DNA of 64,000 nucleotides from JALZVT01 sp964611345 (GTDB lineage Bacteria > Pseudomonadota > Gammaproteobacteria > Pseudomonadales > Azotimanducaceae): positions 1 to 64,000 of the forward strand of contig CAZSYU010000001.1 of assembly GCA_964611345.1 (NCBI GenBank), read 5' to 3'. This document shows, in pieces, positions 18,637 to 26,820 of this stretch. The stretch's first letter is position 1, and each line of letters begins with the position of its first letter. The notes under the pieces were generated by a model that was given only the letters and a program-made list of their open reading frames with translations, ran no database searches and had not been told where the DNA came from. A program made the translations under genes and the position numbers.

Positions 18637-18738
18637 GTTGATCGCCATAGGTACACCGGGTACTACGTTTAAGTTAATTGAGCTACAGAGCGCGCCCTAA
18701 TCTGAAGTTGGTTTGCGATGGGTACACCCATAGCACAC

Positions 18739-19437
18739 TCAAAACGGCAGCTGAATACGTGGCCCTCTGGGCTGCGGCGTAATTTGCGAGCTGGGCAACT
18801 CACACAGGCGGTCCATGTACGTGGTGCTGCCGTCGGCGTACTCCCACACTAGCTGCTCGCCTTGCAGGTAACGTTTTACCACCACCGGCCCCCAGCCAAA
18901 CACATTGAATTCGAGCACACCGTCGCGCCAGGTCATGGCAGCCGAGGTGCGAGGGCAATACTCTCGATCGCCGATGGTGAAGAGCACGTTGCCCTCGGTG
19001 TCGTTTGAGGTTAAGCCGCCAGTTGCATTAGGACCGGCGTCGTGAATGATCCCGCTACTGGTCACCACAACGCGTGCGCCGCACTGCTCAATACGTTCGA
19101 CGTGGCCGACTTTGCCGGTGACGCCAACCCATAGCCCGCGAATGTCGGCGGCGGCCGGGCTTAACGGTTCTGTGCACTGGGCGAGTACTGGCAGCGGAAA
19201 GTGGTCATAGCTGCAACCCGGCGTATTGCCCTTGGGGATGTCCTGTGCTGCCTTACCGCGGCCGTCAAGTACAGGCAGTTCGCAATAGTTGAGGGCGCTG
19301 CCGTCACCGGCGAGGGTGGCCGGGTCGGTTGTGAGGGGCGGGCGTGGCGAGAAAAAGGCAAACACAAACAGGCCGACGGCAACCAGTACCAGCGCGCCCA
19401 GCAGTTTGGCTATGAATCTGGATACTGATTTCAGCAT
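18739..19437 (-). CDS. Hypothetical exported or membrane-anchored protein
   Basis: A 232-residue protein that I cannot assign. Its N-terminus is a single membrane segment (LLGALVLVAVGLFVFAFF). The rest is predicted outside the cytoplasm and mostly beta, with paired Cys scattered through it (NYCELP, GCSYDHF, AQCTEP, EQCGAR, EYCPRT, RLCELP), consistent with disulfides. Segments such as IRGLWVGVTGKVGHVERIEQCG and FTIGDREYCPRTSAAMTWRDG recall lipocalin-like or small beta-barrel folds, but this is only an impression. It is a single gene converging on the TonB-like gene. Confidence 0.55.
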   Translation of the reverse strand: MLKSVSRFIAKLLGALVLVAVGLFVFAFFSPRPPLTTDPATLAGDGSALNYCELPVLDGRGKAAQDIPKGNTPGCSYDHFPLPVLAQCTEPLSPAAADIRGLWVGVTGKVGHVERIEQCGARVVVTSSGIIHDAGPNATGGLTSNDTEGNVLFTIGDREYCPRTSAAMTWRDGVLEFNVFGWGPVVVKRYLQGEQLVWEYADGSTTYMDRLCELPSSQITPQPRGPRIQLPF

Positions 19438-19507
19438 ACGACGAAATTAATGAATAGCATTAGTTCGGTTAGCGGTATGATAAAGAAATCAGATCAAGGA
19501 ATACAGC

Positions 19508-20659
19508 ATGGCTGATATCTACACGCTTTACGGGTCTTACGCGTCTTACTACACAGCGAAAGTGCGCTCTTACTTACGCAAGAAGGGCATTCCCTTTGTT
19601 GAACGTCTACCCAGCGATCCTGACTTTCGCAACGTTGTCCGCCCGGCCTCGGGCAGTCATCGAATACCGCAGTTACGTACGCCCGAGGGTGAGGTTATTC
19701 AGGACAGCGTTGCGATTGTTGATGCCCTGGAGGCACGCTTTACTGAATTGCCGGCGTTTCCCAGCACCCCTCGGCAGCGCAGTTTTGTGCATCTGATGGA
19801 GCTGCTTGGTGGTGAGGGACTGTGTCGGCTCGCGTGGTTACACCGTTGGCTGTTCGCGGAAAACGAGCATTTTGTGAAGATGGACTTTGGGCGCTCGTTC
19901 AGGCCCCAGGGTAGTGATGAGGAATTACTTAAGTACGGGGAGTTAATTGCCGGGCGGATGCGCAGCTACGGCTTGCCAGAATCTACCCCGGCTGCGCGAG
20001 CAGCACTTGATGAGCGTTACAAGGAGCTGCTTGCACTGTTTGAGAGGCATCTGGTCGAGCATCCCTATTTTCTGGGAGGCCATCCATCGGCTGCCGACTA
20101 CGCGGTGATGGGCGCAATGCATGCGCACCTGGGTCGTGACCCTGCTGGCCTACGAGTGATGCAGGACAACGCGCCGCGCACGTTTCGGTGGGTGGAACAC
20201 ATGCTGATGCCGGAGGTGCAAGCGCCGGAGTTTTTCGACCGGCCAGTCGAGTATTTGGCGGACGACAGGGTGCCGGTAACTGCGCTTGCCATTGTGGAGT
20301 TTATTGCGCGCCGTTATGGTCAACAGTATGTGCTGGGTGGCGTTGCGTTTAATCAAGCCATGCAGCGCATCAAGGCAGGACCCGGCTACGAACTGGCGCC
20401 AGACGAGGACCAGCCCATGCTCGCGAAAGAGCGCGTCACTTTGACAACGAAGGAACAAGAGAGTGAGCACCAGCATGCCGCCAATCTGTATGCCGTATGG
20501 CTGGCGCAGCGCTCACAGCGCCATTTCCAGGCGCTTTCCGCGAACGACCAGCAAAAAGTAACAAGCTTGTTTCAAGACGAAACCGTGCAGGCACTGCTTG
20601 GGGTGCCGGTTAGCTACCCGTTGGAGCGGGTGCACAATCGTTTGTTGATTGCGTCCTAA
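19508..20659 (+). CDS. Glutathione S-transferase-like protein with C-terminal extension
   Basis: A 383-residue protein, much longer than the usual ~210-residue GST. The thioredoxin-like N-terminal domain starts at LYGSYASYYTAKVRSYLRKK and includes RIPQLRTPEGEVIQDSVAIV, with the cis-Pro and the glutathione-binding Asp-Ser. The helical C-domain includes YFLGGHPSAADYAVMGAM. About 130 further residues follow. CAAGGA precedes the ATG. A second long GST-like protein is encoded at 26817-27863 with a similar overall plan. Substrate is unknown; detoxification of electrophiles or isomerisation would fit the surrounding oxygenase genes. Confidence 0.75.
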   Translation: MADIYTLYGSYASYYTAKVRSYLRKKGIPFVERLPSDPDFRNVVRPASGSHRIPQLRTPEGEVIQDSVAIVDALEARFTELPAFPSTPRQRSFVHLMELLGGEGLCRLAWLHRWLFAENEHFVKMDFGRSFRPQGSDEELLKYGELIAGRMRSYGLPESTPAARAALDERYKELLALFERHLVEHPYFLGGHPSAADYAVMGAMHAHLGRDPAGLRVMQDNAPRTFRWVEHMLMPEVQAPEFFDRPVEYLADDRVPVTALAIVEFIARRYGQQYVLGGVAFNQAMQRIKAGPGYELAPDEDQPMLAKERVTLTTKEQESEHQHAANLYAVWLAQRSQRHFQALSANDQQKVTSLFQDETVQALLGVPVSYPLERVHNRLLIAS

Positions 20660-20661
20660 CG

Positions 20662-20682
20662 AGCGCCGGATAGGCGTTTTTA
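20662..20682 (+). terminator. Possible weak rho-independent terminator after the GST-like gene
   Basis: CGCC at 20664-20667 can pair with GGCG at 20673-20676 over a five-base loop, with one extra G-T pair, and is followed directly by TTTTT. The stem is short, so termination would be weak. Confidence 0.35.
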
Positions 20683-20792
20683 CAACTATTTTTAAGCTGT
20701 AATTACTTGGTAACTACTCGGATGGGGTAAATGGAAAGCGAGTCTTTTCCGGTATTCTTCTCCGCTAACGGAACTCTAAGTTAGGACACGCC

Positions 20793-21506
20793 ATGGATTT
20801 ATCCGCACTGCTCGATCAGGTCATTCGCTCTGGTAAAGAGCTGGTAGAAACTGCCGAAACCAAGGGTCGCGACCTTGCAGAGACAGGCAACACTGCGTTT
20901 GAAGAATTTGCCGAAGAAAAACTGGGTATTGAGGCCGATAGCGATGCAAGCACGGCCGCCAAGGGTGCGGCTGCAGCCGCGGCACTACTTGTATTGTTCG
21001 GTACGCGCGGTGGGCGCGCGATTACCGGCAGCGCGCTGAAACTCGGTAGCCTGGCAGCGCTCGGCGGCCTCGCGTACAAGACATTTCAAGACTGGCAAAC
21101 CAAAACTGGTGGTGAGGCTGTACCTGCCGGCGTGCCGGTTGGGGAACTCGCCGGTCCGGCGGCCGATGCGCGCTCACGTCAGCTATTGCTAACCATGGTG
21201 ACAGCGGCGAACCTTGACACAATGATCAGCGACGCCGAACGCAAGAGCATTGGCGACCGCCTCCAGAAAATTGACCCTGGCGCAGATGTGGAATCCTTTA
21301 TCAGCTCGGCACTTGCAGAACCGCTGACGATTACGAAATTGGTGCAAGCGGTAGATTCACGGACCTACGCCGCGGAAATGTATCTGGCTGCAGCCAGCGT
21401 GTTGGATCAGAGTGTGGCCAGCAACATGGATTGGTTGCGTGACCTTGCAGACGCCCTGGAACTTGATCAGCAGTTGGCGACTGATCTGTTGCAAGGCCTA
21501 AAGTAG
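20793..21506 (+). CDS. DUF533 (YebE-like) inner-membrane protein with TerB-like domain
   Basis: A 237-residue protein of the DUF533/YebE family. The N-terminal half has an amphipathic helix, an Ala/Gly-rich segment (AAAAALLVLFGTRGGRAITG) and the typical LGGLAYKTFQDWQ. The C-terminal half (about 125-237) is a TerB-like helical domain with LLTMVTAANLDTMISDAER, where acidic residues stand at the positions used for metal binding in TerB proteins. Function in E. coli is unknown; the gene belongs to envelope stress regulons there, which is family knowledge and not shown here. AGGA lies eight bases before the ATG. Confidence 0.8.
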   Translation: MDLSALLDQVIRSGKELVETAETKGRDLAETGNTAFEEFAEEKLGIEADSDASTAAKGAAAAAALLVLFGTRGGRAITGSALKLGSLAALGGLAYKTFQDWQTKTGGEAVPAGVPVGELAGPAADARSRQLLLTMVTAANLDTMISDAERKSIGDRLQKIDPGADVESFISSALAEPLTITKLVQAVDSRTYAAEMYLAAASVLDQSVASNMDWLRDLADALELDQQLATDLLQGLK

Positions 21507-21512
21507 ACGGCT

Positions 21513-21541
21513 GGGCGGTGCGTGCTAACTCGCACCGACCC
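21513..21541. terminator. Stem-loop at the convergent junction of the DUF533 and TetR genes
   Basis: CGGTGCG (21516-21522) pairs perfectly with CGCACCG (21531-21537) over an eight-base loop. GGG and CCC extend the stem past a one-base bulge. It sits between two convergent stops and overlaps the TetR stop codon. Only a short GTTT follows on the plus strand, so a bidirectional terminator is likely but unproven. Confidence 0.45.
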
Positions 21542-22235
21542 GTTTCGCCAGAGCTTTGGTTTTGGCAGACAGGGGTGCATCCAGCAGGCCCACCAGAGCA
21601 TCCACCAGGGAATGCAGGAAAAGGTCTGCCGCAGGCCCTTTAAAGGCGCTTTTTTGTCGCGACTGGTGATACATCGAGGCTGAGCACAGTCGCACCACGG
21701 CCTCCATACGGCGTTTATACGAGTCTGCATCCAGATGTGGCAAGGCGGCGCGCAGCAGCCGATTCATCTGTTTTCCGCTTGGGCCATCTATACCGTGATC
21801 AGTTATCGCGGCGAGTGGGGAGTCTTCGGTGAGCATCAACTGGTGCCCAAAGGCCTTTACGTAGCGGCGAAAACCAACCTCCGCACGCGCCAGATCGAAT
21901 GCGGGTTGAACCATGAGCACGCACAGTTCCCGCAGGGAGGGTTTTGGTGCCCGTGCGGTTAACTCGGCAATGAGTTCCGCGCGTTTCAGATGCGTTTGTT
22001 CGGCGCGTTCCGCAACTATAGCGGTGATGAGTCCTGAGAGGTTTTTAAAGTGGTACTGCAGGGCCGATTCGTTTTTTTGTGCCGCCGCGCTCACAATCTC
22101 GCGGATGGAAACATTTTCCATGCCTTGTTCCGCGATGAGTTTTTCAGCCGCGCGCATCAGCGCATTGCGGGTTGCCTCGCTGCGCGCTTTTCGATTGTCC
22201 ACAGTCTGCTGCACGGGTGAGTCTGTTCCGGTCAA
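21525..22235 (-). CDS. TetR/AcrR-family transcriptional regulator
   Basis: A 236-residue TetR-family repressor. The DNA-binding domain is at about residues 22-75: LMRAAEKLIAEQGMENVSIR, then EIVSAAAQKNESALQYHFKN, the usual helix-turn-helix with a Tyr-His-Phe end. The C-terminal domain is a ligand-binding helix bundle. There is no ATG start: the frame opens with TTG at 22235, and an in-frame GTG at 22214 is an alternative. It directly follows the CmcJ/NvfI-like gene on the same strand (19 bp), so it probably controls its own operon and perhaps the divergent monooxygenase gene. Confidence 0.85.
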   Translation of the reverse strand: MTGTDSPVQQTVDNRKARSEATRNALMRAAEKLIAEQGMENVSIREIVSAAAQKNESALQYHFKNLSGLITAIVAERAEQTHLKRAELIAELTARAPKPSLRELCVLMVQPAFDLARAEVGFRRYVKAFGHQLMLTEDSPLAAITDHGIDGPSGKQMNRLLRAALPHLDADSYKRRMEAVVRLCSASMYHQSRQKSAFKGPAADLFLHSLVDALVGLLDAPLSAKTKALAKRVGAS

Positions 22236-22254
22236 AATGCGATTTTAAGCCAAA

Positions 22255-23481
22255 TCAGAAGAATACGTAGGAGCGTACAACCACATTCTTGCGACAGGGT
22301 GCGTCGTCAGCCGCGGTGGGGTCGATGCAGGCGGTGTGGAACGACCAGCGTGACACCGAACCGTCTGTCACCGAGTCGTAACACTTGAGCATGGATACTT
22401 CGGTGGGGGTTTGTTGCGGTAACCAATACCATTCGTGATCTGGCCGGTGGGTGAAGCGCGTGGTCTCGCCAACGCGGTCGTCGTAAACCCGGTAGTTGGT
22501 GATGTAGGGCTGATCTGCGAAGGATGGCCAGGCGCAGAGTACAAAGGGGTTTTGCTGGACGGTTTCCATGGGTTTGGCGAGGTTTATTGACATAAAGCGA
22601 CGCGCCATTTTGGCGTCGGCCTCGGCGGCGCTGTACTTCTGTTCGCGGCCGAAGTTACGCAGATTTTTCGTGAGCAGCTCGCGGCAACGCACTCGACCAC
22701 TGTTGTCGTTTAGATCGTTGTGTACAAGGTTTGCATAGTTGGCGTTCACTCCCGGGTTCTTGTTGTCCTGATCTTCCGTGCGATCGCCCGTGTAGTGCTT
22801 GTCGAACACATCGTGGTTGTACACGAGTGCATCGGTTGCATCAGGAAAAAACTCGAGCAGGAGCCGCTCCATTTCCGGGTAGAACACGCGTTCTACCTCG
22901 GCTGCGTCGTAAAAGTTGGTGCAGGCCGATTCGCAGTGCGCCAGTGATACGCCCAGCGTATCCATGCATTCAGGTGTGTAGGGGTCGAGCTCGGGGTGGT
23001 AGTCGTTGATTTTGCGGGCGTCGCGCAGAATTTGCGGGTAGTACAGACAGCGTCGAATCTCGTCGCGCTCGTCTTTCTTCAGGGCCTGTGCTTCGGCCTT
23101 GCGGGCGCGGTCGTGCCAGAGCGCGTTAGAGGAAACTATGGAGTAGGACGGGTTGTCGTTGACGGTGTAGCGCAGCGGAATCGCAAGGCCGCCGGCAGGC
23201 GCGGTGATGTTGTTCTGTTTGATGTATTCGAGGCACTCCGCATAGCGTCTGAAACCAACGCCCCAGGGTGTCTCGATGGGGCCAGGTGGGGCGTTTTCCA
23301 GTTGTTCGGTAACCCTCCGGGCTGAACCGCTACTAATAAGGTCGAGGGCTGCGCGGGTTGCGGCGGCAGTGCCGGCATCACCATTGTTGTCGAGTGCCAT
23401 GTAGGACTGGCCACCGTTGGCGGCTATAGGGGTGCCTTGACCCACGGTCAGTTCCGGTGAGGGTACATAAGGGTCGGTCAT
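22255..23481 (-). CDS. CmcJ/NvfI-family Fe(II)/2-oxoglutarate-type oxygenase
   Basis: A 408-residue protein whose second half matches the CmcJ/AsaB/NvfI family, best known from fungal and actinobacterial secondary metabolism (hydroxylase/desaturase or endoperoxide-forming enzymes). Visible hallmarks: VYNHDVF, then H254-N-D256 in LVHNDLND, the RFMSINLAKPMETVQQNPF region, HEWYWLPQQTPTEVSMLKCYD, and FHTACIDP with H382, then a late Arg-rich end (CRKNVVVRSYVFF). H254, D256 and H382 are the natural candidates for the iron facial triad. The gene has a near-perfect AAGGAGG (23486-23492) four bases from the ATG, which suggests strong translation. It lies between the MOSC and TetR genes in one direction. 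The family call is good; the substrate is unknown. Confidence 0.75.
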   Translation of the reverse strand: MTDPYVPSPELTVGQGTPIAANGGQSYMALDNNGDAGTAAATRAALDLISSGSARRVTEQLENAPPGPIETPWGVGFRRYAECLEYIKQNNITAPAGGLAIPLRYTVNDNPSYSIVSSNALWHDRARKAEAQALKKDERDEIRRCLYYPQILRDARKINDYHPELDPYTPECMDTLGVSLAHCESACTNFYDAAEVERVFYPEMERLLLEFFPDATDALVYNHDVFDKHYTGDRTEDQDNKNPGVNANYANLVHNDLNDNSGRVRCRELLTKNLRNFGREQKYSAAEADAKMARRFMSINLAKPMETVQQNPFVLCAWPSFADQPYITNYRVYDDRVGETTRFTHRPDHEWYWLPQQTPTEVSMLKCYDSVTDGSVSRWSFHTACIDPTAADDAPCRKNVVVRSYVFF

Positions 23482-23517
23482 CTCTCCTCCTTTCTAGGTC
23501 TCCTTTTGGGGCAGCGT

Positions 23518-24075
23518 CTACAACAGGGGCAGTTGCTGCGAACGCTCAGCATAGCCTACCGCAGCGTGCAGACGTAACATGCCGGGTTTCAGCACGCGGG
23601 CGGTGATGCCGCCGTGACCGCGCATGGCGTTGTAGCCCCCAGGACCCAGCAGGCGCTCCATTTTGCTGCACGGGTGACACAACCCCGTATATTCCAGCAG
23701 CACCTCGCCAAGCAGGAAGGTTTTGTCCTTCAGGGCGAGCAGGTTAATGCCCCCAACCACAATGTTGCGCCGCAGCAGTGCCGGGTCTAGCGCGTGGGAC
23801 CTCGCGAGCTCGGATTCTGTGTCCGGCGTGGCAGATCCGCGCAGGCAGGCGGCGATTACTGGCAGGTGTTCCTCCTGAATCAGTGTCACCTGCCGTGCGC
23901 TTGCCGCGCGGCCACTAAAGCGATCGCCCGCCAGCCCGTGGGCAACCTCAACCTGGACCTCGGTGAGTGCCTGCATGGGTTGGTCGCGAGCGGGTCGCAC
24001 GCCAATCCAACGCACCTCGCCGCGCTGTGGCAGAGTGGTGAGCAAGCGCTGTAAGGGACTTTGGGGGTTGGTCAT
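23518..24075 (-). CDS. MOSC-domain protein
   Basis: A 185-residue MOSC (Mo cofactor sulfurase C-terminal) domain protein. Key pieces are VAHGLAGDRFSGRAASARQV, RRNIVVGGINLLALK and the family Cys in YTGLCHPCSKME, followed by RGHGGITARVL. MOSC proteins handle sulfur or molybdopterin-linked reductions; YiiM-like members reduce N-hydroxylated compounds. It is the first gene of a minus-strand unit (MOSC, CmcJ-like, TetR) and is divergent from the monooxygenase gene with only 47 bp between starts. Confidence 0.82.
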   Translation of the reverse strand: MTNPQSPLQRLLTTLPQRGEVRWIGVRPARDQPMQALTEVQVEVAHGLAGDRFSGRAASARQVTLIQEEHLPVIAACLRGSATPDTESELARSHALDPALLRRNIVVGGINLLALKDKTFLLGEVLLEYTGLCHPCSKMERLLGPGGYNAMRGHGGITARVLKPGMLRLHAAVGYAERSQQLPLL

Positions 24076-24122
24076 GAATCCTGGCTCGGTTACTCTGAGG
24101 TGTGCAAGAGGGAGAAATTACC

Positions 24123-25748
24123 ATGGCTGCTAAACAACAACCTGATTACGACGTTATCGGCATTGGAGCCGGTTTTGCGGGTCTGGCGCTGATTCACTTT
24201 GTCCGCGAGGCAGGGCTGTCGATTAAGGTCTTCGATCGGGCCACTGATATCGGCGGCACCTGGACCTGGAACCGCTACCCGGGCGCGGCCACAGACAGTG
24301 AAGGCTTCTACTACTGCCTCACTTTCTCGAAAGAAATTCTGCAGGAGTGGAGCTGGTCGGAGCGCTATCCGGGCTGGGAAGAGACCCATCGGTATCTGCA
24401 CTTTGTCGCCGACAAGTGCGAGATGTGGCCGAGCATTCAACTCGAGACCGAGATTGTTAGCGCCGACTTTCAGGAAGACACGGGGTTGTGGCTGGTTACT
24501 ACCGGCAGTGGTGATACCTGCACCTGCAAATACTTCGTCAGCGCCATGGGCATGATTTCGGAGCCAAACGTACCCGATATTAAAGGCCGGGCAGATTTCA
24601 CCGGGCCGTCGTTCCACTCCTCGCGCTGGCCGCAGGAAGGTCTCGATTACGCAGGCAAGCGAGTCGGCATTATCGGTACTGGCGCAACCACCGTGCAGAT
24701 GTTGCCAGTCATGGCGCAAACCGCTGAAAGTGTCACGGTGTTTCAACGCACGCCAAACTTTGTGATGCCGGCGGTACAAAAACCGATGACCCCCGAGTGG
24801 GAAAAAGACATCAAGGACAACTACCAAAAGATCATCGATACCTGTCGCAACCACGTGTTTGGCATGTGTTTCGACAGCCCGGTGGGGCGCGACCTGGCGG
24901 ACACGCCGCCTGACGAAGTGCAGCGCATTCTGGAAGAGCAGTGGCCCAAGGGCAGCTTCGCCTTTGTGTTTGAAACCTTCGATGATTTGCTTACTAACGC
25001 AGATTCCAACAAGGCCGTTGCGGATTTCATCTGTAATAAAATACGTTCGAAGGTGAAGGACCCTGAGGTGGCAGAATTGCTGTGCCCCGAAGGTTATCCT
25101 CTGTTTGCCAAGCGACCACCGCTCGATCATGGCTACTTCGAGGCATTTAACCGCGACAACGTACAGCTGGTAGACATAGGCACTAAAGAACTGCTGCAAG
25201 AGATTACCAAGACAGGCGTGCGCACCACAGAAAACGACTATGAGTTCGACATCATCGTGCTCGCCACCGGTTTTAAGGCGTACACGGGCGCGCCTGAAGC
25301 GGTTGCCATCAGTGGTCGCAACGGGGCAACGCTCACCGAGAAGTGGAAGACGCAATCACCGTCGCTAATGGGCGTTGCGGTTGCTGACTTTCCAAATCTG
25401 TTTTTGATTACCGGACCGCAGGCGCCGTTTGCCAACCTGCCGACCTCCATCGAGCAGAACGTCATGTGGATCACCGACTGCATCAAACGCATGGAGTCTG
25501 AAGGCTATGATGTGTGCGCGCCGAAACGCGATGCCGAAGATGAATGGGTGGCCCACACCAAGGAAATCCATGAGCAAACCCTGATGGCCGATGGCTACAA
25601 GGTGAACTCCTGGATGATGGGTGCCAACATCGAAAACAAAGACCCGCGCGTGTTGATCTACTTTGGTGGCGCGAATGTCTACTACGACCGGTTGCGCGAA
25701 TCCGTCGACAATGGTTTTCCGGAGCTTGAGTTCGAACGACTCGCCTGA
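24123..25748 (+). CDS. Baeyer-Villiger monooxygenase (cyclohexanone/phenylacetone type)
   Basis: FAD/NADPH monooxygenase of 541 residues. I use ATG 24123 because GAGGGAGA lies seven bases upstream; an in-frame GTG at 24102 would start before that site. Motifs: first Rossmann IGIGAGFAGLALI, ATDIGGTWTWNRYPG, the exact Baeyer-Villiger fingerprint FTGPSFHSSRWP, and second Rossmann IIGTGATTVQM. The usual ATGF-type end motif reads LATGFKAYTG. This is a cleaner match than the longer enzyme at 14582. It shares a short divergent promoter region with the MOSC gene, so the nearby TetR protein may regulate both. Expected chemistry: ketone to ester or lactone. Confidence 0.9.
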   Translation: MAAKQQPDYDVIGIGAGFAGLALIHFVREAGLSIKVFDRATDIGGTWTWNRYPGAATDSEGFYYCLTFSKEILQEWSWSERYPGWEETHRYLHFVADKCEMWPSIQLETEIVSADFQEDTGLWLVTTGSGDTCTCKYFVSAMGMISEPNVPDIKGRADFTGPSFHSSRWPQEGLDYAGKRVGIIGTGATTVQMLPVMAQTAESVTVFQRTPNFVMPAVQKPMTPEWEKDIKDNYQKIIDTCRNHVFGMCFDSPVGRDLADTPPDEVQRILEEQWPKGSFAFVFETFDDLLTNADSNKAVADFICNKIRSKVKDPEVAELLCPEGYPLFAKRPPLDHGYFEAFNRDNVQLVDIGTKELLQEITKTGVRTTENDYEFDIIVLATGFKAYTGAPEAVAISGRNGATLTEKWKTQSPSLMGVAVADFPNLFLITGPQAPFANLPTSIEQNVMWITDCIKRMESEGYDVCAPKRDAEDEWVAHTKEIHEQTLMADGYKVNSWMMGANIENKDPRVLIYFGGANVYYDRLRESVDNGFPELEFERLA

Positions 25749-25776
25749 TCCCTCGAGCGCGCTTGGCGCTGGATGA

Positions 25777-26820
25777 CTAGGGGTCTGTAACGATTATCTC
25801 GCTAGAATTAGTAGGAAAATCAAATGTTTGCAGATCTTTTGTGATGATCACTTCATCTGGCAGGCCGCGCCGAAAGACGCGCTCCGCCAGTGAGTTGGGT
25901 GGCACGGGTACCAGGTGGTACAGCGCGAGCTGAGCGATGCCGGCGGCCTTTGCCCGTTCGGGCAAGCTCAATGTGTCGGCGTGGTAGTCAATCACGTCGG
26001 TCATGATCTTTGGCATTGTAGGTACATTCAGTTCCGTGGCCGTTTCGATCATCGGGTCGAGCATGGCGCGTGACAGGGCATCGTGCAGCAACAGATCCGC
26101 ATCTTTGGCGGCAGCAAACAGCGAGTCAGCGGCGTTGGAATCCCCGGATACAACAACGGAACGACCGCGATAGTCGATGCGGTAGCCCACGGCAGGATCG
26201 ATGGGGTGGTGTTCCACTTTGAAGGACGTAACCTTAAGCAGGTCGTCCTGCCACACGACGGCGCCGGGCGTAAAACTTTTCGCCTGCATGGGGCCGCGTT
26301 CAGGCGCCAGCAGTTCTGCACCGTGGTGCGCTGTGCGGTAGCCGCGATCGAGCGAGTAGGCCGTATTGAAGCCGTCGACAACGGTGTCGACTCCGGGTGG
26401 TCCGTACACCGTCATTGCTGTTGTCCGGTTACCTATCCAGTAAGTGAGATTCACGTCGGGCAGGGCGGCGATGTGGTCGGAATGAAAATGCGTGAGCAGT
26501 ACGCCGTTCAGGCGCGCCATAGGTAACTGGGCCTGGCGGATGCGCAACGGCGAACGGGCGCCAACGTCAATCAGGAAAAAGTGCTCGGGTGTAACCACCG
26601 CTATGCAAGCCTGGGCACGTGTTGGATCCGCCCCCAGGGGTGATGCGCTGCCACACACCACAACACGCAGACCGTCAAAGGTATCCGGTGTGCTGGACAT
26701 CATGGTGGTGAGCACGCGCTTGAGCAGGGCATCCTGACCGCTGGCCGAGTTGAATACAAAGGTGGCAGCAGCGCCTGCGATGAGTGCGACAACAACAACG
26801 ATGAGGAGGAGTTTTTTCAC
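25777..26820 (-). CDS. MBL-fold metallohydrolase, membrane-anchored
   Basis: Metallo-beta-lactamase-fold hydrolase of 347 residues with an N-terminal hydrophobic segment (LLLIVVVVALIAGAAATFVF). The metal site is H111-x-H113-x-D115-H116 in LLTHFHSDHIAAL, with later ligands likely in VVVSGDSNAAD and the YHADT segment. The overall plan resembles RNase Z/arylsulfatase-like periplasmic hydrolases, not class B antibiotic lactamases. The start is GTG and overlaps the stop of the upstream GST-like gene (GTGA), so the two form an operon. Confidence 0.83.
   Translation of the reverse strand: MKKLLLIVVVVALIAGAAATFVFNSASGQDALLKRVLTTMMSSTPDTFDGLRVVVCGSASPLGADPTRAQACIAVVTPEHFFLIDVGARSPLRIRQAQLPMARLNGVLLTHFHSDHIAALPDVNLTYWIGNRTTAMTVYGPPGVDTVVDGFNTAYSLDRGYRTAHHGAELLAPERGPMQAKSFTPGAVVWQDDLLKVTSFKVEHHPIDPAVGYRIDYRGRSVVVSGDSNAADSLFAAAKDADLLLHDALSRAMLDPMIETATELNVPTMPKIMTDVIDYHADTLSLPERAKAAGIAQLALYHLVPVPPNSLAERVFRRGLPDEVIITKDLQTFDFPTNSSEIIVTDP

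Noticed and set aside
18718..18731. ATGGGT-AC-ACCCAT inverted repeat
   Set aside because: Short, tiny loop and no T run; could be chance.
24090..25355. Long open frame of 421 codons on the minus strand
   Set aside because: It lies fully opposite the well-supported Baeyer-Villiger monooxygenase gene and has no family traits; it is a codon-bias shadow.
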